Shown: one piece after another, positions 1 to 9,213 of the stretch | Layout of the letters: each line of letters begins with the position of its first letter | Numbering within the stretch: position 1 is the first letter of the stretch | Origin: Shewanella ulleungensis | Lineage (GTDB): Bacteria > Pseudomonadota > Gammaproteobacteria > Enterobacterales > Shewanellaceae | Length of the DNA stretch: 64,000 bases | NCBI RefSeq assembly: GCF_014648315.1 | Contig: NZ_BMQW01000002.1 | Location: 372,001-436,000 of the forward strand | Direction: 5' to 3' | Made by a program: the position numbers and the translations under genes | Notes under the pieces: model-generated | Databases searched by the model: none | What the model was told of the DNA's origin: nothing | What the model saw: the letters and a program-made list of their open reading frames with translations, nothing else

Positions 1-2052
1 AACAACTGGGGTTTGGTTATGCTGTAAGATGGCTTGAGTGTATCTGGCAATATCTTCAGCTTCGGCATTGCTAAAAAACGCAATGGGTAACCGTTTCCAC
101 AAGGTTTTAATTTCTGTTGTTGTGGCTTCGTTGGCACTTAACAGGTTGAGGGCTTCTTGCTTATGCTCACGTACCAGGGTACGAATTTGCAGTACATTCT
201 CAAAACCGCCACGTAATGCCTTACGGGTAATAAAGTACAAATCTTTTAACAGTGAGGCTTTCCAATCGTTCCATAAGTCATCGTTAGTTGCTTGAATATC
301 AGCAATGGTGAGGCAATATAAGGCATCTAAGCGAGTTAATGTGCCAACTTTTTTGGCAAAGCTGTTCACGACTTCTGGGTCGTAAATGTCCATACGCTGA
401 GAGGTGATAGACATGAGTAAATGGTTTTCTACCAACCAACTAATCAGTTTTTGTTGCGACACTTTTAAACCATGAAATATTGCAAACATGTTGGCATCTA
501 CCGCGCCTAGCTCGCTGTGGTCGCCACCACGCCCTTTGGCTAAATCATGAAATAATGCCCCAAATAGCAAGGTCGATTTGTTGGACATTTTCTGGTAAAT
601 ATCTGCGGCTAACGCTAAATCTTTATCAAGCGTTTTAATGTCTTTACCGTAGGCGTAAATGTTTTTAAGCACTTTATGGGTGTGCTCATCGACCGTGTAA
701 GCATGGAATAAATCAAATTGCATTTGGCCGACGACTTCACGCCACTGCGGTAGATAAGACGCCAAAATACCATGCTGGTGCATTAATGTGATGGCTAATC
801 CCATGCCTTGAGGATGGTTGAAAATAGCTTTAAATTGTTCGCGACAACGTTGAAAATCTTGCAAGTCGCCCATTAAACGACGTCTCACTTGGCGAAGTGA
901 ACGCAAGGTTTCAGCGGTAATACCGATAATTTTGTCATGATGGATAGCGATAAATTCAAATAGCGCCATGATTTGAGTACGGTCAATAAATACAGTTTCA
1001 TCTCGTACATGAATGTATTGGTCGACAATTTCAAAGTTATCGTTAATCGGGATTATTTGCGGGTTGAGTTGCGGAATAATTTCTCGCTGAAAATAGGCCA
1101 TTAAAATTTTGTTTAATTCACCAATGCGTTTCATTGCCCTAAACAGCTGACGCATCATTTTTTCAATTGCAATGTTGCCGCTCTCACCGTTTGGCATTCC
1201 ATCACCAAAGCCCATTAATTTAGCGACTTCAGCTTGATGTTGCAGCAATAAACGATTTTCTGAGCGTTGGGCGGCTTGATGTAAAGCAAAGCGAACTCTA
1301 AATAAAAAGTGCTGACATTCCATTAACTCTGAGTATTCATCATTGGTTAAAAAGCCAAAGCGTCGTAATGACTGCATGCTGGCAACGCCAAAATGTTTGC
1401 GGGCAACCCATGTAAGAGTTTGAATGTCGCGAATACCGCCAGGGCTAGTTTTTAAATTGGGTTCAATACTAAATGATGTTCCTTGAGCTTTGGCGTGGCG
1501 CTCTTGTTGCTCGCTCAATTTGGCATTAAAAAACGCTTGGCTTTGCCATAAATTCTGGCCATATAATGCATCTAGCACAATTTGCTGGTGGTCTGTATTA
1601 CCATATAAATGACGTATTTCGAGTAAGCTGGTGGCTATGGTTACATCGTCTTTACAGGCTTGAAATGTGTCATCTAGGCTACGAACTGCGTGACCTAAAT
1701 CGAGGCCGATGTCCCACAATTGTGTTAAAAAATCACTGACTTTTGCCCCGTCAGTTGCAGATAGCTGTCCGTCGTGAATGATGCAGATATCAATGTCTGA
1801 AAACGGATGTAATGTTTGCCGGCCATAACCGCCAACGGCATTGAGTGAAATATGGCTGTTGTCGAGGTTCAGTGCTTGCCAGAGCTGGCATAAAAGTGCA
1901 TCGAAAAACTGCGATCGCTTATTCAAGGTGTCATTGATTGCACTTTGAAAAATGTTCTCTTGTAAAAATAGGTCCAGTGACTTGATCGACTGTTTAAATT
2001 CTGCCGTGGTCATGTCTGGGCGCAAATCTGTACTAGCAGGTTGCGAAAGCAT
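1..2052 (-). CDS. glnD: PII uridylyltransferase / uridylyl-removing enzyme, C-terminus outside window
   Basis: Bifunctional nitrogen sensor that uridylylates PII (GlnB/GlnK) when glutamine is low and removes UMP when it is high. The frame stays open from an ATG at 2052 to base 1, so 684 codons are present. Visible parts are the nucleotidyltransferase core GGYGRQTLHPFSDIDI near residues 74-89 (GG..R and D.D metal ligands), a long helical linker, and the HD hydrolase signature LFHDLAKGRGGDHSELG near residue 515. The C-terminal ACT glutamine-sensing domains would lie beyond the window edge. The start is supported by a preceding AAGGAG. It is divergent from rsuA with 77 bp between. Family assignment is secure; the truncation is an artefact of the window, not decay. 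Confidence 0.95.
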   Translation of the reverse strand, partial: MLSQPASTDLRPDMTTAEFKQSIKSLDLFLQENIFQSAINDTLNKRSQFFDALLCQLWQALNLDNSHISLNAVGGYGRQTLHPFSDIDICIIHDGQLSATDGAKVSDFLTQLWDIGLDLGHAVRSLDDTFQACKDDVTIATSLLEIRHLYGNTDHQQIVLDALYGQNLWQSQAFFNAKLSEQQERHAKAQGTSFSIEPNLKTSPGGIRDIQTLTWVARKHFGVASMQSLRRFGFLTNDEYSELMECQHFLFRVRFALHQAAQRSENRLLLQHQAEVAKLMGFGDGMPNGESGNIAIEKMMRQLFRAMKRIGELNKILMAYFQREIIPQLNPQIIPINDNFEIVDQYIHVRDETVFIDRTQIMALFEFIAIHHDKIIGITAETLRSLRQVRRRLMGDLQDFQRCREQFKAIFNHPQGMGLAITLMHQHGILASYLPQWREVVGQMQFDLFHAYTVDEHTHKVLKNIYAYGKDIKTLDKDLALAADIYQKMSNKSTLLFGALFHDLAKGRGGDHSELGAVDANMFAIFHGLKVSQQKLISWLVENHLLMSITSQRMDIYDPEVVNSFAKKVGTLTRLDALYCLTIADIQATNDDLWNDWKASLLKDLYFITRKALRGGFENVLQIRTLVREHKQEALNLLSANEATTTEIKTLWKRLPIAFFSNAEAEDIARYTQAILQHNQTPVV

Positions 2053-2129
2053 GTTACTCCTTATGAATGTAGTCCTGTTACAGAATAAGGTATTCTTAAT
2101 AAAATTGGTATCACTCTTAATGAGGTTTT

Positions 2130-2843
2130 ATGGCGTCTAAGCGTGGTCGGTTAGATCAGTTTATTGCTCGAGCGTTACAAGTGTCAAAAAAAGCGGTTCG
2201 TCAGTTATTGATTGATAATAAAGTGTGGGTTGATGGAAAAGTTGCCAAATCACCAGACTTACACATTGATGAATTTAGCCATATTGTCTGTAATGATGCG
2301 GTATTGCAGCAATACGAAAAACAATATTACATGCTGAATAAACCTGACGGTGTAGTGAGTGCAACCATAGATGATAAGCACCCAACGGCACTGAGTTTAC
2401 TTATGGGCATTGATCCCGCCATGTTTCATATTGCCGGGCGACTAGATTTACATTCAACCGGCTTATTATTAATGACTAATGATGCTAGGTGGTCTGCTGC
2501 ACTGATGGCGCCAGATCATAAAGTCGATAAGCAGTATCTGGTTACATTAGCGAACCCAATTGATGAGAGTTATATCGATGCCTTTGCTAATGGGATGTAT
2601 TTTGAGTTTGAAGACATCACCACATTGCCTGCGCAATTAACGATACTGTCGACGCATCAGGCAAGGGTGGTACTGCGTGAAGGAAAGTACCATCAAATTA
2701 AGCGCATGTTTGGCCGTTTTCGCAATCCTGTGGTTGCTTTGCATCGTGAATCGGTTGGGCAAATTATACTCGATAACACCCTATTGCCGGGTGAATATCG
2801 TGTATTAACACAAGCTGAAGTAGATTGCATAATTCAGCACTAG
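2130..2843 (+). CDS. rsuA: 16S rRNA pseudouridine synthase (RsuA family)
   Basis: Predicted to isomerise a uridine of 16S rRNA (U516 in E. coli) to pseudouridine. The 237 residues begin with an S4 RNA-binding domain (about residues 2-45). The catalytic domain carries GRLDLHSTGLLLMTND with the nucleophilic Asp at 106, and the downstream KYHQIKRMF motif typical of the RsuA/RluB/E/F branch. The ATG follows GAGG at four bases' spacing. The gene shares a short divergent promoter region with glnD. Length and domain order fit RsuA rather than the longer RluB; RluE/F-type specificity cannot be fully excluded by eye. Confidence 0.9.
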   Translation: MASKRGRLDQFIARALQVSKKAVRQLLIDNKVWVDGKVAKSPDLHIDEFSHIVCNDAVLQQYEKQYYMLNKPDGVVSATIDDKHPTALSLLMGIDPAMFHIAGRLDLHSTGLLLMTNDARWSAALMAPDHKVDKQYLVTLANPIDESYIDAFANGMYFEFEDITTLPAQLTILSTHQARVVLREGKYHQIKRMFGRFRNPVVALHRESVGQIILDNTLLPGEYRVLTQAEVDCIIQH

Positions 2844-2907
2844 ATCAACTTTTTATTGTTTGTATCATGCTAATTTATGCTCATCTTTACAGCTCGTTAG
2901 GTGACAT

Positions 2908-3864
2908 GTGGATTTACAAGCCTTAAAAAAAGTCAGTGAACTAGATGTGTTTAGTTTAATGGTGTTTAAAATTATTTATGAAACCGGTTTTGCCAATATA
3001 GCGGCTAAAGAACTCAGCGTTTCTGCACCTAAAATTAGCCGTTGCTTAACTTCATTGCGGATTATTTTTAATGATGAGCTGTTTTTCCGCCGTCAACAAG
3101 GGCTTAAACCAACACCATTAGCTGAGCGTTTATATCAACCAATTTGCCAGTTGTGCGATATGTTGAGTCAAATTGAGAGAGTTGTTGAAGATAAGGCTAA
3201 TCTTCAACAACGTTCTGTACTTCATGTTGCTGTGTCGCCGAGTATTATTACCAGTGTCGCAGTAGCCTTGAGCTCTTGTCCACGCGATATTATTGGCAAA
3301 GTTAAGTTACATAGCTGGCAACCTGATACCGAAGAGCTTATTTATAATGGGGATTTAGATTTTGGAATTGGCTTTGAAACCCAAGATACCCATGGATTAG
3401 AAGCCCATCCGATTGGCTGTGTAACCTCGCTATGTGTGGTCGGTAACCGTCAACATGCATTTTGGAACACTGCTGAACCTATCAAGCTAGAAGATATTAT
3501 TCAGTATTCAATCGTGTATTTACGTTGTCGTGGATTTAATAACCGTATTGATCCATTAGAGCTTTATTGCCAAACCGAAGGCTTACTTTTAGAAGACATT
3601 GAGTGCGTTAAAAAACTCGAAGATTGGTATTGGCATATGCTTACAATGGACAGTTTAGCATTAACCATTTGCCATGAAGGTTCCTTTGCGCAACAAATTC
3701 CTCAACTGCGAGTTGAGCGTTTGCCTGACTCTGAGTTTGAACGACTTAACTCTGTGATGCCTATGCCAAATTACTGTTTAATTGAACGAGCAGAGCATTA
3801 CCGTCGTTATTCAGCAGATGTGAAACAAATGATAATTGATATCACTCGTTCGTTACTGGCTTGA
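2908..3864 (+). CDS. LysR family transcriptional regulator
   Basis: DNA-binding regulator of 318 residues. The N-terminal winged HTH (about residues 12-75) has the LysR pattern FANIAAKELSVSAPKISRCL followed by LTSLRIIFNDELFFRR; an effector-binding domain of the periplasmic-binding type fills the rest. The frame uses GTG at 2908 with AGGTG just upstream; the next in-frame ATG would cut into the HTH. It lies 337 bp upstream of, and in the same direction as, a decaheme outer-membrane cytochrome gene. From memory, S. oneidensis has an orphan OmcA-like gene (SO_1659) beside a LysR gene, so this pair may be orthologous. Control of the cytochrome gene is inference. Confidence 0.88.
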   Translation: MDLQALKKVSELDVFSLMVFKIIYETGFANIAAKELSVSAPKISRCLTSLRIIFNDELFFRRQQGLKPTPLAERLYQPICQLCDMLSQIERVVEDKANLQQRSVLHVAVSPSIITSVAVALSSCPRDIIGKVKLHSWQPDTEELIYNGDLDFGIGFETQDTHGLEAHPIGCVTSLCVVGNRQHAFWNTAEPIKLEDIIQYSIVYLRCRGFNNRIDPLELYCQTEGLLLEDIECVKKLEDWYWHMLTMDSLALTICHEGSFAQQIPQLRVERLPDSEFERLNSVMPMPNYCLIERAEHYRRYSADVKQMIIDITRSLLA

Positions 3865-4201
3865 TTAATGTTTTTGTAATATAAGCATATTAGTGACCGC
3901 TTATTTGCTGGGATTGCGTTAAGTGGAACTGGTTTTTTTAAATAAAATCAATTGTTTAAGTGTGTTTTTTGTTGTTGATCATATTTGAAATTCTTTTTTT
4001 ATACTTCGAATACCTCTTTAGGGTTACAAGATGTGAAACTGGCTATTTCATATTTTGGGATACTCAAAAGTAAAATCACTAATTTCTGTTAACGAATTTG
4101 CAACCAAGCATCACAGGTTTGTTACACCACGCGGGTATTTTTCTCTAAATCCTTATATTTTATATGTGTAAAACCTACACATTTAAATCGGGGGATTTAA
4201 A
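3865..4201. other. intergenic region upstream of the decaheme cytochrome
   Basis: No convincing gene on either strand. The stretch is AT-rich and carries the cytochrome promoter, whose -35/-10 boxes I could not place with confidence. A 7-bp inverted repeat sits at 4164-4182, and a GGGGGA ribosome-binding site lies at about 4190-4195. Confidence 0.5.
4164..4182. promoter_or_regulatory. inverted repeat before the cytochrome start (candidate operator or 5' UTR hairpin)
   Basis: ATGTGTA and TACACAT flank a 5-base centre (AAACC). The geometry includes a T-N11-A pattern of the LysR type, and it lies about 20 bp before the ATG, directly upstream of the GGGGGA ribosome-binding site. It could be a LysR operator or an mRNA hairpin that gates translation; the sequence alone does not decide. 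Confidence 0.4.
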
Positions 4202-6526
4202 ATGAAAAAATATAATAGAACGTTACTTGCTGCGGCATTCATTGCCGCTTTTGGTTTAGCAGGATGTGGTTCTGACGGCAGTGATGGTGCCGACGGAGCT
4301 GCTGGTACACCTGGTGCTGATGGTTCCGATGGTTCTGATGGCGTTTCTGCTGGCTTAACAGTCACAACCGTTAACAATGCATATGATTTTAACTTGCAAC
4401 TTGACCCAGCAGATATTGTTGTGGTCGGAAGCGATCCTTTTAGTATTAAATTTACCGTATCTGGAATAGGTACTGGTAATGCAGATATGCCATTCTCTGG
4501 TCTTGAGAGAGTTGCACTATATGTCACCAGTCAGTCTGAGAATACTACTGACAGCGGTGCGCCAATGTTATGGACTAACCATGCGTTAGCCAATGACTTT
4601 GGTAGCAGCATGTACTGTAACTTAACCGGTAGCACTACAGCGCGTGATGGCTCTGTGGTAAATGCATGTACGTTAACAGAAGATACTGCAAACCCAGGTA
4701 CCTACATTGGTACATGGACTCACGAAGGCAATGCGCCAGTTGTATTAGCCGATGGTGATGCTAATGATTTAGTTCGTGTGATGATCCGCACCTATGATGT
4801 TGTAGATGCTGATGGTACAGATATCAGTGATAAAATTTTATCAACACCGATTGATTTTATTCCTGCTACTGGTGAGCTTGCTGTATCGCAAAAAGACTCT
4901 GTGTCTAATGCTGCATGTATCCAGTGTCACGGTGAATTAACTGGCTATGATGAAGATGATCAACGTATTTCAAAAATCGCTGCTCATCATAACTACCAAA
5001 AAGTTGAAAACTGCGTAGCGTGTCATAACCCTGCTTATGCAGCTGATCAAAATGATGCTGAATTAGGCTTTAATCCTAACTTCAATGCCATGATCCATAC
5101 TATTCATGCTGGTGGACATCTTGCTGAATGGGGTGTGTTACAAGGTGATGCAGAAGCGTTTGCTGAAGTTCATTTCCCTACGGAATTGAATGAATGTACT
5201 GCTTGTCATGATAATGGCGATCAGTGGAAAGAGAACATTTACCGTGAAGCGTGTGTTGGCTGTCACGTAACTGTTAATTTCGAAACTGGTGTAGGTCATT
5301 CTGATTATGAAATACCACAGGCTGATGATTCACAATGTATGAATTGTCATGTTGGCGGATTAAGTCCTGCAACTGCGCATAAAGTGGGTAAACGTGCAGA
5401 ATATGCAGACCTATTAACTGTAGACTTTACCAGTATCACTGCTGTTACATCAGCAACTGCCGGTATGCAAACGTTGACAATTAAAGCCGATGTTACCATG
5501 AATGGAGTGGTTATTCCTGATGGTACAAGTTTAGCTACTTACAATGCCACAAGTAACCCTACTGGTATGTTACCAGCTAACGGTTTACTTATCGGTAATG
5601 TTGATGCTACAGGTAAAGTTAATTCGTGGCGTGATCTTAGCATTAGCCTAAACCTAGCGAGTGGTACCTTATCTGGTGGTGTGCTTACCATTGTAAAAGA
5701 TGTACCAGACGCACAAGCAACGGGCACAATATATATTGGTTCAGAAGCAAATGTGTGTGTTAAAGCAGGTAAGGTCGCTAGTTGTGGTGAAGATGACTTA
5801 GAGTATGGATACGACACTCCAATTGGTAACACTTCTTCAATTAAGTACTTTGATCTTGCTGGTGACGCTGTAAACCTAATGCGTACAACTGATGCTGACC
5901 GTATTACTGTTACAGAAGCTAAGTGTAACTCTTGTCATGGCACACTTGATTATATCAAGGGCTACAGACATGGTACTTATACTTTTGACCAATGCCAAAA
6001 CTGTCACAACGAAACTAACGGCGCTTCAGGCCATGATGCATCATGGACAAAAGGTGAAGATGGTTCAACAGTGATTACTCCTGATGTTTCTTATGATAAC
6101 AAAGATTTAGTTACAGTATCTCACCGTTTCCACAGCGGTAACTGGAACACAATCGAAGGTATCTACAGAGATTACACTGGAGAACTTATTGGTTACCCAA
6201 GCCCTGAAACAGATTGCGCAGCCTGTCACAAAGATGGCGCGACATTCTTTGCTGATGATGGTGGATTAACTTCTGGTAAGCGTGCAATTAAAGTTGGTGC
6301 AACGTCTACTAATGCAGGTTATTACATCTCTCCAGTGGCTGAATCATGCCGTAGCTGTCACGCTCACGCAGATGGTGCTGCACTTGCTCACTTTAAGAGT
6401 AATGGCGCTGTCGTAGAGTCTGACGCAATGACTGATTCAGATCTACCTGTGGAATCATGTGCAACTTGTCACGCTGAAGGTAAAACTTACGGTCTTGATA
6501 AAGTTCACTCTAGTACTTCACACTAA
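4202..6526 (+). CDS. OmcA/MtrC family decaheme c-type cytochrome, outer-membrane lipoprotein
   Basis: Probable cell-surface electron-transfer protein of 774 residues. The signal peptide ends in a lipobox (LAGC, Cys22), followed by eight Gly-X-Y triplets (GSDGSDGADGAAGTP and on) like the collagen-like linker of OmcA. Ten CXXCH heme motifs are present: CIQCH (near residue 239), CVACH (271), CTACH, CVGCH, CMNCH, then a beta-rich domain, then CNSCH, CQNCH, CAACH, CRSCH and CATCH. The 5+5 split around a beta domain is the MtrC/OmcA architecture. No mtrA/mtrB-like porin-cytochrome partners adjoin it, so it is an orphan that probably uses a conduit encoded elsewhere or acts on a specific acceptor. 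It is longer than MtrC, MtrF or OmcA as I recall them. The terminal acceptor is unknown. Confidence 0.93.
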   Translation: MKKYNRTLLAAAFIAAFGLAGCGSDGSDGADGAAGTPGADGSDGSDGVSAGLTVTTVNNAYDFNLQLDPADIVVVGSDPFSIKFTVSGIGTGNADMPFSGLERVALYVTSQSENTTDSGAPMLWTNHALANDFGSSMYCNLTGSTTARDGSVVNACTLTEDTANPGTYIGTWTHEGNAPVVLADGDANDLVRVMIRTYDVVDADGTDISDKILSTPIDFIPATGELAVSQKDSVSNAACIQCHGELTGYDEDDQRISKIAAHHNYQKVENCVACHNPAYAADQNDAELGFNPNFNAMIHTIHAGGHLAEWGVLQGDAEAFAEVHFPTELNECTACHDNGDQWKENIYREACVGCHVTVNFETGVGHSDYEIPQADDSQCMNCHVGGLSPATAHKVGKRAEYADLLTVDFTSITAVTSATAGMQTLTIKADVTMNGVVIPDGTSLATYNATSNPTGMLPANGLLIGNVDATGKVNSWRDLSISLNLASGTLSGGVLTIVKDVPDAQATGTIYIGSEANVCVKAGKVASCGEDDLEYGYDTPIGNTSSIKYFDLAGDAVNLMRTTDADRITVTEAKCNSCHGTLDYIKGYRHGTYTFDQCQNCHNETNGASGHDASWTKGEDGSTVITPDVSYDNKDLVTVSHRFHSGNWNTIEGIYRDYTGELIGYPSPETDCAACHKDGATFFADDGGLTSGKRAIKVGATSTNAGYYISPVAESCRSCHAHADGAALAHFKSNGAVVESDAMTDSDLPVESCATCHAEGKTYGLDKVHSSTSH

Positions 6527-6573
6527 GGTGTTAAATAACACAATTTCTTAATCATCACTTAAGAAACTAAGCA

Positions 6574-6606
6574 AGAGGGAGGCAGCAATGCTTCCCTCTT
6601 TTTTTG
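6574..6606 (+). terminator. rho-independent terminator of the cytochrome gene
   Basis: An 11-bp stem (AGAGGGAGGCA with TGCTTCCCTCT, one G-U pair) closes a GCAA loop and is followed by seven T. It lies 48 bp after the stop codon. Its core recurs in the facing terminator at 6975-6998. Confidence 0.9.
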
Positions 6607-6633
6607 TTTGTTTTTCATTCATAAGTGCAGCTA

Positions 6634-6872
6634 GGGTCGCTACGTATCTAGGGCGGACGTTGTCTTGCTAGGGGCGCTTTGCTGCTAGAGCGGACTTCGT
6701 CCTGCTAGGTCGCTTCGTAGCTAGTACGGACGTTGTCTTGCTAGGGTCGTTTCGCTGCTAGGACGGACGTTGTCTTGCTAGGGTCGCTTCGCTGCTAGGG
6801 CGGACGTTGTCCTGTTTGGGTCGCTTTGCTGCTAGGACGGACGTTGTCTTGCTACTGGCGCTTTGCTGCTAG
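6634..6872. repeat. tandem array of about 37-bp units built from two CTAG-ended half units
   Basis: The motif CGGAC(G/T)T recurs at 6654, 6691, 6727, 6764, 6801 and 6838, a period of 36-37 bp. Each unit joins two similar halves, CGGACGTTGTCTTGCTAG and GGTCGCTTCGCTGCTAG, both ending in GCTAG. Copies differ at a few positions. The period is not a multiple of three and stops occur in the frames, so it is not coding. There are no unique spacers, so it is not a CRISPR array. Function unknown. Confidence 0.85.
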
Positions 6873-6879
6873 GATGTTA

Positions 6880-6950
6880 TAGACTCTAGCCGCGCAGCGT
6901 CCTAGCAGCGTAGCGCTCTAGGTTCTAGACTCTAGCTTTAGACTCAAGAG
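6880..6950. repeat. inverted and degenerate end of the CTAG array
   Basis: After 6872 the same motif appears in the opposite orientation: the complement reads CTAGAGCGCTACGCTGCTAG and then GGACGCTGCGCGGCTAG. It is flanked by two direct copies of AGACTCTAGC (about 6890 and 6929). The array as a whole therefore has a head-to-head organisation that could fold into a large cruciform. Confidence 0.65.
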
Positions 6951-6974
6951 TGGTCGTAATTTTATCGTAGATAC

Positions 6975-6998
6975 AAAAAGGAGGCATTGCTGCCTCCC
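6975..6998 (-). terminator. rho-independent terminator of the POT transporter gene
   Basis: Read on the minus strand, GGAGGCA-GCAA-TGCCTCC is followed by a five-T run. It is the near-identical, oppositely oriented counterpart of the cytochrome terminator (18 of 19 bases over GGGAGGCAGCAATGCYTCC) and closes the other side of the repeat array. Confidence 0.85.
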
Positions 6999-7048
6999 TT
7001 TATTAGTATTGTGGTTTTATTGCAGCACTCATCGAGTGCTATTAGCGA

Positions 7049-8587
7049 TTACGCTGCCGCTTGTTGACGCTGCATGGTCAACAACCATTTACCGTAAATA
7101 AAGATACCCACAGCCGAAATGATTCCGATAGCGGCAATGATATACCATGCCATACCAATGTTATTGGCTTCATAAAGCATATGCGTTAATGGTTGTGCTT
7201 CCATACCGGTAATATCGACTAAACGCATAAAGGCTTCACCTTGTGGAATCGCATCAACGTCGGTTTGGCTCATGCCACGGCTGACTAATTCATTACGCGA
7301 GATAATCTCTTTAGATGCATAAATTTGATATAGCTTAGGGGCAAAGTAGCCTTCTAATGTCCAACCAATCCCTTGCGGTAACATGACAAAGCCTAAATAC
7401 ATGGCTTTTTTACCTTCAGGGGCAATATTACCCATGAATTCGTTTTTCTTCGGGCTAATCATCATTTCACCGAAAGAGAACATCACAATGGCTAAAACAA
7501 TCATCCACGCAGCATTAAATGCACCGACCAACATAATCGCGGCAATACTTAAAATACATCCTACTAACATCGCGGTAGTAATGCGGTACTTTGCCGTAAA
7601 TGCAGCGACTAAAAAGCAGGTGGTCATGATCATGCCAGCATTAAGGTTTAGCATGCCCTCAGGCATCACTTTGGTGCCGTCATTGTTTAGGCCAAGCCAG
7701 AACTGCAATATGCCGTTGCTGGTGCCTTCAGGGCCAAATAATGAGGTGACAATAATGCTGGTATCAACCCATTCGGCAATATGAATAGGCAGTACGTCAA
7801 ATAACGAGTTATACAAAAACCAAAAGCCAGCAAACACTAACATGTAGTAAAGCACGATCGGCTTTTTCAGCTCATGCAGTGCATCTTTCCATAACGCTTC
7901 TTGCTGAATTTCACCTGATTTTATTTTTGCAGCTCTCGCTAAACGCTCATCTTTACCAGGTTCTTTATAAGCCAATAAAAATAAGAAGTTAAATGAGATA
8001 ATTGCAGCGCAGGCATAAAACACATTGTCCCAAGACAGTTGGCGCATATGCACTGCAACTAACGGTCCTAAGAAACCACCGATATTAACCACTTGATAGA
8101 AAATGCCCCACGCCATAGAGGTGTTTTCGCGCTTTGTCGACAGCACGAGCGTACCTTGAATACCGGGTTTAAATACCCCAGTACCAGCAGCAAGCAGCAT
8201 GGCTCCGGCTAAAAATCCCCAAAAGTCTGGGAATATAGCCATGGTGAGATAACCCATAATTTTGATAATGGTAGAAACAAAAATGGTTTCTTTATAGCCG
8301 ACACGATCTGAAATACCACCAGTAAACACCGGGATAAAGGTTTGTAACATAGCCCATACAGCAATGATGATGCCGTAATCGTGTAAGTCGATGCCTAAGC
8401 CACCCTCTGACACGGGTGATTTAGCATACAAGCCCGCGGAGGCTTTTACACCGTAATAAGCTATTCGCTCAACCAGCTCCATGCCGCCTACAAGCCAAAA
8501 TATATAACCTAAACTGGTGATCGAAGCCCACATCCCCAGTTGTTTTACTTCACGCAGGTCGTTGCCCGAATGCGAGTTAGTGCTCAT
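7049..8587 (-). CDS. POT/PTR2 family proton-coupled peptide transporter
   Basis: Inner-membrane MFS protein of 512 residues predicted to import di- or tripeptides with protons. The POT signature ELVERIAYYGV (ExxERxxYY) is in the first helix near residues 37-47, followed by multiple membrane segments including the FKPGIQGTL stretch of helix 4 and GEMMISPKK in the second half. A long periplasmic insertion lies near residues 415-470. The ATG is preceded by AAGGGTG. It is transcribed alone, with its own terminator. Substrate range cannot be read from sequence. Confidence 0.88.
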   Translation of the reverse strand: MSTNSHSGNDLREVKQLGMWASITSLGYIFWLVGGMELVERIAYYGVKASAGLYAKSPVSEGGLGIDLHDYGIIIAVWAMLQTFIPVFTGGISDRVGYKETIFVSTIIKIMGYLTMAIFPDFWGFLAGAMLLAAGTGVFKPGIQGTLVLSTKRENTSMAWGIFYQVVNIGGFLGPLVAVHMRQLSWDNVFYACAAIISFNFLFLLAYKEPGKDERLARAAKIKSGEIQQEALWKDALHELKKPIVLYYMLVFAGFWFLYNSLFDVLPIHIAEWVDTSIIVTSLFGPEGTSNGILQFWLGLNNDGTKVMPEGMLNLNAGMIMTTCFLVAAFTAKYRITTAMLVGCILSIAAIMLVGAFNAAWMIVLAIVMFSFGEMMISPKKNEFMGNIAPEGKKAMYLGFVMLPQGIGWTLEGYFAPKLYQIYASKEIISRNELVSRGMSQTDVDAIPQGEAFMRLVDITGMEAQPLTHMLYEANNIGMAWYIIAAIGIISAVGIFIYGKWLLTMQRQQAAA

Positions 8588-8652
8588 AAGTCACCCTTAT
8601 TATTGTGTATTAAGTTAACGCCAGACACTCTACCTAAGTTCTGAGAAAATAT

Positions 8653-8687
8653 CCAAAAAACAAAAAGCGGATCGTGAGATCCGCTTT
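8653..8687 (-). terminator. terminator after the SEC-C protein gene
   Basis: A 10-bp perfect stem AAAGCGGATC / GATCCGCTTT closes a 4-base loop. On the minus strand it is followed by TTGTTTTTT. It lies between the SEC-C gene and the promoter of the POT transporter gene. Confidence 0.88.
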
Positions 8688-8729
8688 GTTTTAAGTGTTG
8701 CAATAGGTTTAGCGTGTAAAGCTTGTGCT

Positions 8730-9068
8730 TTAGGCACCACAGCACTTTTTATATTTTTTGCCACTGCCGCAAGTGCATACATCATTACGGTTAGGTTTAG
8801 CTTCGAAACTGACTGTTTTCGGCTTGTTCAGTAATCCCGTTAACTCAATAATATTTTCAGCTTTTTCTGCATCGACAGTAATGTTGGCAAATAATTGGTT
8901 CTCGGCAACCAACGCTGCAACCTCAATTTTACGTTCTTCGGTTTGCACCGATAAAAGTAATGGCGACAGTTCAGTGCCAGGTTTAGTCGCCCGTTTGGTG
9001 TTATAACCGCTTTCGCCATACGCAGGCTTTGGGGTTTTACGACCTTTAAAAAAGAATTTATCAGACAT
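8730..9068 (-). CDS. SEC-C motif protein (PBPRA1643-like family)
   Basis: Small protein of 112 residues with a C-terminal SEC-C zinc-binding motif, [14 protein letters not shown] (C-X-C-X8-C-C), as in the tail of SecA. The N-terminus [19 protein letters not shown] is basic, with a middle domain of mixed helices. It resembles the short marine gammaproteobacterial family annotated as PBPRA1643 SWIM/SEC-C metal-binding proteins. The molecular role is not established; ribosome or SecB contact by analogy with SecA is conjecture. It is monocistronic, with a terminator directly downstream. Confidence 0.82.
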   Translation of the reverse strand: MSDKFFFKGRKTPKPAYGESGYNTKRATKPGTELSPLLLSVQTEERKIEVAALVAENQLFANITVDAEKAENIIELTGLLNKPKTVSFEAKPNRNDVCTCGSGKKYKKCCGA

Positions 9069-9162
9069 GGTTTTGACCCATTAAATAGAATGATGATATT
9101 GGCGCAAGCTTATACAGCAAAAACGCAAAATGAGATATTAAAGTTTGTATTTAGAGCAAAAT

Positions 9163-9192
9163 AAAAAAACCAGCGACACATCGCTGGTTTTT
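9163..9192 (-). terminator. terminator of the holC-valS unit
   Basis: A 12-bp stem AAAAACCAGCGA / TCGCTGGTTTTT with a CACA loop lies 22 bp after the valS stop, with a T-run on the minus strand. Confidence 0.9.
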
Positions 9193-9213
9193 AGTGTCAA
9201 TGTAATTAATTGA

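Noticed and set aside
3990..4060. CRP site upstream of the cytochrome gene
   Set aside because: TGTGA near 4031 is followed by a TTTCA half at the wrong spacing, so symmetry is poor.
6634..6872. CRISPR array
   Set aside because: The repeats are contiguous and similar along the whole 37-bp period, with no unique spacers and no cas genes.
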